DNA from: an uncultured Lachnospiraceae bacterium
Lineage (GTDB): Bacteria > Bacillota > Clostridia > Lachnospirales > Lachnospiraceae
Reading direction: 5' to 3'
NCBI GenBank assembly: GCA_905236545.1
Contig: CAJOQO010000165.1
Location: 1 to 12,812 of the forward strand
DNA length: 12,812 nt
This document shows, in pieces, positions 1 to 6,249 of the stretch (positions are counted from its first letter, which is position 1; every line of letters begins with the position of its first letter). Both the position numbers and the translations under genes were made by a program. The notes under the pieces are model-generated. The model did not search any database and was not told the DNA's origin. It saw only the letters and a list, made by a program, of their open reading frames with translations.

Positions 1-138
1 CCGGACGCCCGATCGCAGTCGGCAAAGAGCTCAGCCGGAGTGGGCTACAGGTTTGCGTTGGGGAAGCCATCCGCAGGCCGGGGCATACGTTACAGGTCAG
101 GGTGTGACCTGTAACGATCAGGATGCAGTGATCCGGCT
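1..138. other. Left-edge segment without a confident gene
   Basis: This stretch lies downstream of the his operon and holds no gene I can name. On the plus strand a frame beginning at base 3 stays open from the window edge to a TGA at 105-107. It could be the last 34 codons of a gene converging on hisIE, but it is too short to identify. The perfect hairpin at 89-115 overlaps its end. No RNA gene or promoter is visible. Low confidence that it encodes anything. Confidence 0.25.
89..115. other. Perfect 11-bp hairpin downstream of hisIE
   Basis: The arms 89-99 (GTTACAGGTCA) and 105-115 (TGACCTGTAAC) are perfect reverse complements around a 5-base loop. It sits 23 bases past the hisIE stop, where an operon terminator would be expected. 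Neither strand has a T-run after the stem, so it is not a standard intrinsic terminator. It could be a U-tract-independent terminator, an RNA 3' end stabiliser or a protein-binding dyad. The structure is seen directly; the role is inferred. Confidence 0.5.
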
Positions 139-1482
139 TCACTCGCGGTTTGCCAGCTCCTGCGCGATGTCATCCCAGGCGATGCCCCGCTCCGACATCA
201 GCACCATCATATGATACAGGAAGTCAGCCATCTCATACTTCACTTCCTCCGGGTTCGGGTTCTTCGCCGCGATGATAATCTCCGACGCTTCCTCCCCGCA
301 TTTTTTCAGGATCTTATCGATTCCCTTGTCAAAGAGATAATTCGTATAGGAGCCTTCCTTCGGATGGAGCCTGCGGTCTTCGATCGTCGCGTACACCTCC
401 TCGAAGACCTTCATCGGGTTGCGCAGGGGCGTGTCCTTCTTCAGCGCGGTGCGGTAGAAGCAGCTGCGGTTTCCGGTATGGCATGCCGCCCCGACCTGCG
501 CGACTCTTGCAAGCAGCGTGTCGGCATCGCAGTCGATCCTCAGTTCCTTCAGATACTGATAATGACCGCTTGTCATTCCCTTCACCCACAGCTCTGACCG
601 GGATCTCGACCAGTAGGTCATGACGCCGGTGCGGATCGTCTGTTCATATGCCTCGCGGTTCATGTAGGCGACCATCAGGACCTCTTCATTCCGGTAGTCC
701 TGAACCACGACGGGGATGAGGCCATTCTCCTCTTTTTTCAGATCCTCCCAGGCATACGCGCTTTCGAACAGGTTCACCTCCATGCCGTCTGCCTTCAGGA
801 GCGCCTTACAGCCCATCAGATCCGCATCCTCTTTCCGGGTAAATGCGCCTCCGATTCCTTCGATTTCGTTTTCTTCCAGCATCTTCCTGCAGCCGGCTCC
901 GGTAAGGTCCCCCTCCGGGAAAAGGACGTGGAACGAAAGAGGATCCGTGGACAATGCATCCTCCGGCATCCGCTGCCGGATCCGGGCAAGGGCGTCTGCC
1001 GCCTCCTCCGGCTGATCCGACAGAAGAATCAGATCCGACGCGTACCGGCTGATCCTCTCCAGCTCTTCCCCGGAAGGCTGCTCCTTCCGGATGGCGCTGA
1101 CGCAGACCGCGATCTTCTCCCGCCCGAAACGTTTGGAAACCTCCTCCAGCATCGCAAGATTGGATGGTCTTGCGAAGTTCAGCACCGCTTTTTTGCAGCC
1201 GGCGTAGAGAAGCTTCTTCACATCCTCGGCCCGCTTCACGTTTCCTGCCCCCCACATCGGAACATCGGACCGTCTTGCCATCTCACGCATCAGGGTCAGG
1301 GAAACGTCATGTTCCTGATCCGAATCGGACTGGTCAAGGATCAGCAGGATATCCGCGCCGCGGTTCGAGTACGCCTCCGCCTGCCGCACCGCGTCGCCGT
1401 CCCCGTACACGGAAGGATCCGTGAGGGAGACAACCGCTCTTCCCTCCCGGAGGAAGACAGGAACGATCAATTTTTTCATCAT
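139..1482 (-). CDS. hisIE: Phosphoribosyl-AMP cyclohydrolase / phosphoribosyl-ATP diphosphatase with N-terminal degenerate HisA/HisF-like barrel
   Basis: Catalyses steps 2 and 3 of histidine synthesis: PR-ATP to PR-AMP (HisE), then ring opening of PR-AMP (HisI). The protein has 447 residues, about twice a normal HisIE. Residues 246-345 are the HisI domain, with metal-site motifs DCDAD (317-321), CHTG (334-337) and C341. Residues 358-447 are HisE, with EEASE (397-401) and EMADFLYH (417-424). Residues 1-235 resemble a HisA/HisF phosphoribosyl-binding TIM barrel (PVFLREGR at the first strand, [19 protein letters not shown] at 77-95). However, the catalytic Asp of strand 1 is absent and the second is Ser129, so this part is probably not an active isomerase or cyclase. 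I chose the ATG at 1482 because a G-rich Shine-Dalgarno (AGGGGG) precedes it; ATG 1479 is the alternative. The start lies 4 bases after the hisB stop. It is the last visible gene of the his operon. Confidence 0.93.
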   Translation of the reverse strand: MMKKLIVPVFLREGRAVVSLTDPSVYGDGDAVRQAEAYSNRGADILLILDQSDSDQEHDVSLTLMREMARRSDVPMWGAGNVKRAEDVKKLLYAGCKKAVLNFARPSNLAMLEEVSKRFGREKIAVCVSAIRKEQPSGEELERISRYASDLILLSDQPEEAADALARIRQRMPEDALSTDPLSFHVLFPEGDLTGAGCRKMLEENEIEGIGGAFTRKEDADLMGCKALLKADGMEVNLFESAYAWEDLKKEENGLIPVVVQDYRNEEVLMVAYMNREAYEQTIRTGVMTYWSRSRSELWVKGMTSGHYQYLKELRIDCDADTLLARVAQVGAACHTGNRSCFYRTALKKDTPLRNPMKVFEEVYATIEDRRLHPKEGSYTNYLFDKGIDKILKKCGEEASEIIIAAKNPNPEEVKYEMADFLYHMMVLMSERGIAWDDIAQELANRE

Positions 1483-1486
1483 AATG

Positions 1487-2074
1487 TCAGATAACCCCCT
1501 TTGTTGACAGGACGTCCGTGATGCGCGGATCGATCTGAACGGCCATGTCGAGCGCCTTTCCGAATGCCTTGAACATCGCTTCACAGACATGATGGTCGTT
1601 GCCGGGCGTCAGAACCTTCATGTGAAGGTTCATCATGGCGCTGTAGCTGACCGCATAGAAGAATTCCTTTACCATCTGGGTGGACATCTCCCCCATCTTC
1701 TCTCCCTGAAAATGCGCGTCGTAAGAAAGATACGGGCGGCCGCACAGGTCGAGCGAGCACAGTACCAGGGCTTCATCCATCGGAAGGATCCTGCTGCCGT
1801 AGCGCGCGATTCCCTTCTTGTCTCCGACTGCCTTCGCGATCGCCTGCCCAAGCACGATGCCTGTATCCTCGATCGTATGATGGTCATCCACCTGCAGGTC
1901 GCCGTCGCATTTGACAGACAGGTCGAACAGACCATGCCTTGCGAAACCGTCCAGCATGTGATCGAAGAATCCCACCCCCGTATCGATCTGGGTGATTCCG
2001 GATCCGTCCAGGTTCAGCTGGATCTCTATACTCGTCTCGGAAGTATATCTTTCCGTTTCCGCTATCCTTGCCAT
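1487..2074 (-). CDS. hisB: Imidazoleglycerol-phosphate dehydratase
   Basis: Dehydrates imidazole-glycerol phosphate to imidazole-acetol phosphate, a manganese-dependent cytoplasmic step of histidine synthesis. The 195-residue protein is the normal monofunctional length, with no fused histidinol-phosphatase domain. Metal-binding motifs are visible: FFDHML (36-41), DDHHTIED (63-70) and HHVCE (161-165). The ATG at 2074 is chosen because AAGGAGG lies 5 bases upstream and the protein then begins as the family does ([14 protein letters not shown]). An upstream in-frame GTG at 2107 overlapping the hisD stop lacks such a site. Lies 29 bases after hisD and 4 bases before hisIE, so it is co-transcribed with them. 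Confidence 0.96.
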   Translation of the reverse strand: MARIAETERYTSETSIEIQLNLDGSGITQIDTGVGFFDHMLDGFARHGLFDLSVKCDGDLQVDDHHTIEDTGIVLGQAIAKAVGDKKGIARYGSRILPMDEALVLCSLDLCGRPYLSYDAHFQGEKMGEMSTQMVKEFFYAVSYSAMMNLHMKVLTPGNDHHVCEAMFKAFGKALDMAVQIDPRITDVLSTKGVI

Positions 2075-2103
2075 GTCTCCCTCCTTCATCCGTCTACCCG
2101 GAT

Positions 2104-3390
2104 TCACTCGAACCGGACCGCGATGGAATTCGCATGCGCGGTCAGCTCCTCCGCTTTCGCAAAGGTTTCGATATCCCTGTGAACCGCGCGGAGCGCTTCT
2201 TCGGAATAATAGATGATGCTTGACTTCTTCACAAAGTCGTCCACTGACAGCGGACTGAAGAAACGCGCGGTTCCATTGGTCGGAAGAATATGGTTCGGCC
2301 CCGCAAAATAATCTCCGAGCGGTTCGCTGGAATATGCGCCGAGGAACATGGCGCCCGCGTTGTGCACCCTTGTCATCGTATCGAAAGGATTCGATGTGAC
2401 GATCTCCAGATGCTCCGGCGCGATCTCGTCCACGGTCCGGATCCCTTCCTCCAGCGTATCCACAAGGAGGATATAGCCGTAGTTCTCCAGCGAGCTTCGG
2501 ATGATCTCCGACCGGGACAGCTCCTTCACAAACTGATCGATCTCTTTCGATACTTCTTCCGCGAGCTTTTGCGAAGTCGTGACCAGGATCGCGGAAGCAA
2601 GCTCATCGTGCTCCGCCTGGCTGAGGAGATCCGCCGCGACAAAGCGCGGGTTCGCGGTCTCATCCGCAAGCACCGTGATCTCACTCGGCCCTGCGATCGA
2701 ATCGATGCCGGTGAATCCGTAGACTGCCTTCTTTGCCAGCGCGACAAAGATATTTCCGGGGCCTACGATCTTGTCAACCTTCGGTATGGTCTCGGTTCCG
2801 TGTGCCAGCGCCGCGATCGCCTGGGCGCCGCCGACCTTGTAGATCGCGTCGACTCCCGCCTCATTGGCGGCAACCAGTGTGTTGGGACTGACCTTTCCGC
2901 CCCGGCAGGGCGTCGTCATGATGATCTGTCCTACCCCGGCCGTCTTCGCCGGAACGACGTTCATGAGAACGGATGACGGATAAACTGCCTTTCCTCCCGG
3001 AACATAGACGCCGGCCTTCGAAAGCGGAGTGATCTTCTGCCCGAGCAGGATACCGTTTTCTTCCGAGTCAAACCAGGAACAGCGTTTCTGCTTTTCATGA
3101 TAGGCGCGGATATTCGCATGGGCTTTGCGGATGACCTCGACCAGCTTCGGATTCACGAGGCGGTAGGCTTCCTCGATCTCCTCCCTGGTAACACGCGCCG
3201 TTTCCGGTGTCAGGCTGACATGGTCAAACTTTTCCGTATAGGCAAACAGCGCCTCATCCTTTTTCCTGCGGACATCCTCGACGATCTGAGCAACGGCGCT
3301 CTCATACTCCGAATACTGATTCGGACTGCGCTTCAGAAGCGAGTTCAGCAGGTCCTTTCTGGTTTCTTCCGTAAGCTTGATGGTTCTCAT
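2104..3390 (-). CDS. hisD: Histidinol dehydrogenase
   Basis: Oxidises L-histidinol to L-histidine in two NAD-dependent steps, the end of the pathway. The protein is 428 residues, the usual family length, and looks intact. The zinc ligands known from the E. coli enzyme are all present at near-identical positions (Q258, H261 in the QAEHD motif, D360, H419), and so is the catalytic pair E326-H327 (PEHLE). The start at 3390 has GAGGTGAAGAG upstream. It is separated from hisG by 104 bases, most of which is a 15-bp tandem repeat array; the gap to hisB is 29 bases. The hisG-hisD spacer shows no promoter I can support, so it should be read from the hisZ promoter. Confidence 0.97.
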   Translation of the reverse strand: MRTIKLTEETRKDLLNSLLKRSPNQYSEYESAVAQIVEDVRRKKDEALFAYTEKFDHVSLTPETARVTREEIEEAYRLVNPKLVEVIRKAHANIRAYHEKQKRCSWFDSEENGILLGQKITPLSKAGVYVPGGKAVYPSSVLMNVVPAKTAGVGQIIMTTPCRGGKVSPNTLVAANEAGVDAIYKVGGAQAIAALAHGTETIPKVDKIVGPGNIFVALAKKAVYGFTGIDSIAGPSEITVLADETANPRFVAADLLSQAEHDELASAILVTTSQKLAEEVSKEIDQFVKELSRSEIIRSSLENYGYILLVDTLEEGIRTVDEIAPEHLEIVTSNPFDTMTRVHNAGAMFLGAYSSEPLGDYFAGPNHILPTNGTARFFSPLSVDDFVKKSSIIYYSEEALRAVHRDIETFAKAEELTAHANSIAVRFE

Positions 3391-3438
3391 GTCTTTCTCT
3401 TCACCTCTGTTTCCGTATGCTCATCGATCCATTCTATC

Positions 3439-3527
3439 CAGCTGTTCCTTCGGCAGCTGTTCTTTTGAAAGCTGTTCTTCTGGCAGCTGTTCCTTCACAG
3501 CTTTTCCTTCGGCGGCTGTTCCTTCGG
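3439..3527. repeat. 15-bp tandem repeat array across the hisG 3' end
   Basis: Six adjacent degenerate units, plus-strand consensus CAGCTGTTCCTTCGG, lie at 3439-3453, 3454-3468, 3469-3483, 3484-3497, 3498-3512 and 3513-3527. Five are 15 bases and one (3484-3497) is 14 bases. On the coding strand a unit encodes Pro-Lys-Glu-Gln-Leu. The first two units read are inside hisG and give its tail (LPKEQPPKEKL). The 14-base unit carries the TGA stop, and the remaining units are untranslated spacer before hisD. Confidence 0.9.
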
Positions 3528-4160
3528 CAGCGCCGCGTTCATATCACTGATCAGCTTCATGATACGCTCATTTTCCATCCGTATGCTGACCGGATTCACT
3601 ACGACGCGGGCGGAGAGAGGACAGACCTCCTCCAGCACCTTCAGGCCATTCTCCTTCAGGGTGGAACCGGTCTCCACGATATCGACGATCACCTCCGAAA
3701 GGCCGACGATCGGCGCCAGCTCGATCGATCCGTTGAGCTTGATGATCTCTACGGTCTGGTTCCTGACATCATTGAAATAGTCTCTGGCGATCTTCGGATA
3801 TTTGGTGGCGACGCGGATCTGTTCCTGGCCGTTCAGGAGCCTGGCCGCCTCCTGGGGGCCGGCGACACACATCCGGCATCTGCCGAACCCCAGGTCGAGA
3901 ACCTCATAGATCTTCCGTCCCTCCTCCATGATGGTGTCTTCCCCGACCACGCCGAGGTCTGCGGCGCCGTACTCTACATAGGTAGGGACATCCGGCCCCT
4001 TTGCGAGAAAGAACTTCAGGCCATACTGCTCATTTACAAAGATCAGTCTCCTTGTCCCCGGATCGCGCATCTCCTCACAGGAGATGCCGATCTTCTCCAT
4101 CAGCGTCATGGTCTGTTTTGCCAGCCGCCCCTTTGTCAGGGCTATCGTTAGATACCGCAT
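3495..4160 (-). CDS. hisG: ATP phosphoribosyltransferase catalytic subunit, short form
   Basis: Commits ATP and PRPP to histidine synthesis, forming PR-ATP. The 221-residue protein is the short form, which lacks the regulatory domain and needs HisZ, encoded directly upstream. Visible signatures are TKGRL (9-13), ADLGVVGED (67-75) and a conserved block at 153-173 containing IVDIVETGSTL that binds phosphoribosyl groups. I chose the ATG at 4160 because GGAGGAG precedes it and the protein then begins as the family does. The frame stays open upstream through a 15-bp repeat to an ATG at 4253 that overlaps the hisZ stop as ATGA, so a 31-residue basic extension is possible. The last eleven residues come from a second repeat array. 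Inferred to be the target of histidine feedback through HisZ. Confidence 0.95.
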   Translation of the reverse strand: MRYLTIALTKGRLAKQTMTLMEKIGISCEEMRDPGTRRLIFVNEQYGLKFFLAKGPDVPTYVEYGAADLGVVGEDTIMEEGRKIYEVLDLGFGRCRMCVAGPQEAARLLNGQEQIRVATKYPKIARDYFNDVRNQTVEIIKLNGSIELAPIVGLSEVIVDIVETGSTLKENGLKVLEEVCPLSARVVVNPVSIRMENERIMKLISDMNAALPKEQPPKEKL

Positions 4161-4166
4161 TGTACT

Positions 4167-4241
4167 CCTCCCGGTTCCGGCTTTTCCCGTTTGATCTTTC
4201 CGGTTCCGATCCTGTCTGTTTTGATCCTTCTGACTCCGGCC
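4167..4241. repeat. 15-bp tandem repeat array in the hisZ-hisG spacer
   Basis: Five contiguous degenerate 15-base units fill 4167-4181, 4182-4196, 4197-4211, 4212-4226 and 4227-4241. On the coding strand they read in frame with hisG as GRSQK, DQNRQ, DRNRK, DQTGK and AGTGR. The central units share the form GATCRRAAC followed by a purine-rich end. The last unit contains the GGGAGG that serves as the hisG ribosome-binding site. Confidence 0.75.
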
Positions 4242-4249
4242 TTTGCCGT

Positions 4250-5362
4250 TCATCCGACTCTGATCAGCTCTACGCACCGGCCCTGCGCGCGAAGCGCCGC
4301 CGCCTTTCTGTGCGCTTCCTCTCTCTGATCCGCACGGTAGGTGATCGTGATCCGCTCCTGCCCGGCCATTCCATCGATCTTCTGCCGCTGCAGGGCGTTC
4401 ATCAGATTGTCGAGCACCACGACGAAGCCTGCGGAAGGGGCATCCTTTCCAAAATGCGCCAGCAGGTTGTCATAGCGTCCTCCTTTGACTACCGCTTCTC
4501 CGGTTCCATAGGTATAGCCGCGGAAGATTACGCCGGTATAGTACCTATAGGCGGACAGCATCCCGAAGTCGAAGCTGACATGACCCTCAAGTCCGTAGAT
4601 CTTCAGAAGATCCAGGATCTCCATCAGACGCAGGACGGCCTTTTCCGCCTTCAGTCCCGCAGTCAGCGCACAGGCCTTTTCCAGCATCGTCTGATCTCCG
4701 TACATCTGGGTCAGCTGTACAAGGATCTTCCGGATCCCCGGTTCGATCCGCATCCCGGACAGAAGCTGTTCCACGCCGAAGGAGTTGTGATTGTGGATCA
4801 GAAGGCGGAGCTTTTCTTCCGTCTGTGCGTCCAGGCCGGCCTCCTCCACCAGGCTTTCATAGAAGGCCGCGTGTCCGACACTGATCTGAAAGTCCTTCAG
4901 GCCGGATGCCAGGAGCATGGATGTCGCCATGGCGATGATCTCCGCATCCGCGTCCGCCTCGCTCTCTCCGATCAGTTCCGCGCCGATCTCTGTGTTCTCC
5001 TTGAGCCTTCCGCGGTGCTCCTGATGATTTACGAAGGTCCTGCCAAGGTAGGACAGGCGGACCGGTCCGCCGTTCTCCGGATAATACCGGCTGGCCGCCC
5101 TGGCGATGGAAGGGGTGAAGTCCGGCCGGAGCACCAGCGTATTCCCCTCGCGGTCAAAAAACTTGTAGAGATCTTTCGACGGAATCGTTCCGACTTCCCT
5201 GCTGAACACGTCAAAGAATTCAAATGTCGGCGTTTCGATGTCCCGGTAGCCGTAGGATGCAAGCACCTGATGCAGCTTTTGTTCCAGAGTCTGCTTCCGT
5301 TCGCATTCGTCCCCGTAGATGTCCCGGACTCCTTCCGGCGTATGCAGTATCATCTGATTCAT
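4250..5362 (-). CDS. hisZ: ATP phosphoribosyltransferase regulatory subunit
   Basis: HisZ is a histidyl-tRNA synthetase paralogue that pairs with short-form HisG to make the active, histidine-sensitive ATP phosphoribosyltransferase; it does not charge tRNA. The 370-residue protein starts with the class II synthetase-like segment TPEGVRDIYGDE. It has a motif-2-like region (about 98-130) and the motif-3 region GGRYDNL (294-300) followed by SAGFVVVLDNL. It is shorter than HisRS (about 420 residues), and YRYYTG replaces the synthetase's RGLDYYTG, which together with the hisG neighbour favours HisZ over HisRS. The start at 5362 has GAAGGAG 8 bases upstream. First gene of the operon; its stop lies 89 bases before the preferred hisG start and overlaps an alternative one. 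Confidence 0.93.
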   Translation of the reverse strand: MNQMILHTPEGVRDIYGDECERKQTLEQKLHQVLASYGYRDIETPTFEFFDVFSREVGTIPSKDLYKFFDREGNTLVLRPDFTPSIARAASRYYPENGGPVRLSYLGRTFVNHQEHRGRLKENTEIGAELIGESEADADAEIIAMATSMLLASGLKDFQISVGHAAFYESLVEEAGLDAQTEEKLRLLIHNHNSFGVEQLLSGMRIEPGIRKILVQLTQMYGDQTMLEKACALTAGLKAEKAVLRLMEILDLLKIYGLEGHVSFDFGMLSAYRYYTGVIFRGYTYGTGEAVVKGGRYDNLLAHFGKDAPSAGFVVVLDNLMNALQRQKIDGMAGQERITITYRADQREEAHRKAAALRAQGRCVELIRVG

Positions 5363-5413
5363 CTGGATCTCTCCTTCCGGCGCTTTATCGCAATAAAGTG
5401 TTAAACTTCCGTT

Positions 5414-5442
5414 ATCTTATCGAAACCGCTTCTGTCTGTCAA
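5414..5442 (-). promoter_or_regulatory. Sigma-A-type promoter of the his operon
   Basis: On the minus strand a perfect -35 TTGACA (5437-5442) is followed after 17 bases by -10 TAAGAT (5414-5419), close to the vegetative consensus. Transcription should start near 5407, leaving a leader of about 45 bases before hisZ. That leader holds a small 6-bp hairpin (5383-5398, loop TGCG) just ahead of the ribosome-binding site. It is too short for a T-box or a histidine leader-peptide attenuator. Control may instead come from a repressor at the promoter or from HisZ feedback; that is inference. Confidence 0.8.
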
Positions 5443-5476
5443 CCGTATCCATCCCGCTGCCGGTTCCTCACGGTTG

Positions 5477-5511
5477 CGATTCACGGCCCCTTCCCCACAG
5501 GCCGTGAATCG
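5477..5511. other. Perfect 12-bp hairpin between recU and the his promoter
   Basis: The arms 5477-5488 (CGATTCACGGCC) and 5500-5511 (GGCCGTGAATCG) match perfectly around an 11-base loop, 7 bases past the recU stop. The following bases on the minus strand (CAACCG) contain no T-run, so it is not a canonical intrinsic terminator. Position suggests it closes the recU transcript or insulates the his promoter. It may instead be a binding site upstream of the -35 box. Confidence 0.5.
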
Positions 5512-5518
5512 TTACTCC

Positions 5519-6067
5519 TTACTCATTTGCCCAGGGATGCCGCTCCAGATCCATCTGGAGCGTGTCCAGAAACGGAAGCAGGATCCCGTGCCGGTTCGGC
5601 CAGATGCGCAGGCCGGTGTCGATCTCGTCAAACGGAATCGATTTTCTCCCGTTGTTTTGGGCCCGCTCCCATGCGCGGTCCAGATCCCGGAACGGCATAT
5701 AGTAGAATTCATCCCGATGAGAATAAAAGATCAGCAGAAACGAGATTCCTTTCTGTTCCTCAAACGCGCGCATGAATTCCACCTGGTGCTCATGCACGTT
5801 CTGAAGGCTGAAGGTGTCGCTCTTTGTCTCCTTGGCGTCGAAGCAGACAGGGATTCCCTGCACCGTTCCGATATAGTCAACCGTCGATTTCTGTCCGAAG
5901 TAAGCCAGTGTGATGTGCCTTGAGTCCTTATCGATGTCGATCGGGGTGATCGGCGTCGGGATCTTCTGGATCAGCGCGAGCTTTTTCTCCCTGTACTGCT
6001 CATTTGTGCGGTTAATCAGATCCTCCAGGGTGCTTCCCCGGAGTCCTCTCGAGTTCCATGTTGCCAT
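5519..6067 (-). CDS. recU: Holliday junction resolvase RecU
   Basis: RecU is the Firmicutes nuclease that cleaves four-way DNA junctions in recombination and repair. The 182-residue protein carries the expected N-terminal segment (NSRGLRGSTLEDLIN), the KIPTPITPI stretch and the active-site block with D64, D77 and K79 in STVDYIG and FDAKET. Their spacing matches the B. subtilis catalytic residues D88, E101 and K103, with Asp in place of Glu. I chose the ATG at 6067 because GAGGAG lies just upstream; the open frame to 6127 runs through the duplicated rluA tail and is probably not translated. In Bacilli recU pairs with a penicillin-binding protein gene, but here it follows rluA by 108 bases. Likely last gene of the preceding operon. 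Confidence 0.93.
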   Translation of the reverse strand: MATWNSRGLRGSTLEDLINRTNEQYREKKLALIQKIPTPITPIDIDKDSRHITLAYFGQKSTVDYIGTVQGIPVCFDAKETKSDTFSLQNVHEHQVEFMRAFEEQKGISFLLIFYSHRDEFYYMPFRDLDRAWERAQNNGRKSIPFDEIDTGLRIWPNRHGILLPFLDTLQMDLERHPWANE

Positions 6068-6101
6068 GCAGCTCTCCTCTTCGTCTCTTCTCTTTTTCCT
6101 C

Positions 6102-6249
6102 TCAGGCCTTCCTTCTGTATTCCACATCCAGGATGCGTCGGAAGTGTTCCGGCAGCGGGGCGGTGCCCCGTCCTCTCAGTTCTTCTTTATGTGTTCCTCA
6201 TCCAGAATCCGTCGGAAATGTTCCGGCAGCGGGGCGGTGAATTCTCTGC
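6102..6249. repeat. 74-bp tandem duplication of the rluA 3' end
   Basis: Bases 6176-6249 (end of rluA, including its stop) reappear at 6102-6175. The best-preserved 46 bases (6120-6165 against 6194-6239) match at 42 positions, and the TGA is present in both at the same offset of 74. The outer copy would read TAPLPEHFRRILDVEYRRKA then stop, against TAPLPEHFRRILDEEHIKKN at the true RluA end. The outer copy lies in the rluA-recU spacer and is presumably a non-coding relic. Confidence 0.88.

Noticed and set aside
3..107. Possible 3' end of a plus-strand gene converging on hisIE
   Set aside because: Only 34 codons are visible and no family can be recognised; it is kept as a note in the left-edge entry and not called as a gene.
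1483..1590. Longer HisIE start at 1590
   Set aside because: The extra 36 codons overlap the hisB 3' end out of frame and resemble no family; the start at 1482 fits the Shine-Dalgarno site and the barrel's first strand.
4001..5404. 467-codon plus-strand open frame opposite hisZ and hisG
   Set aside because: It is the antisense of well-supported hisZ/hisG coding sequence, lacks any recognisable domain and arises from the GC-rich codon pattern.
6068..6127. Longer RecU start at 6127
   Set aside because: The extension runs through the duplicated rluA tail in another frame, and a good ribosome-binding site supports the ATG at 6067.
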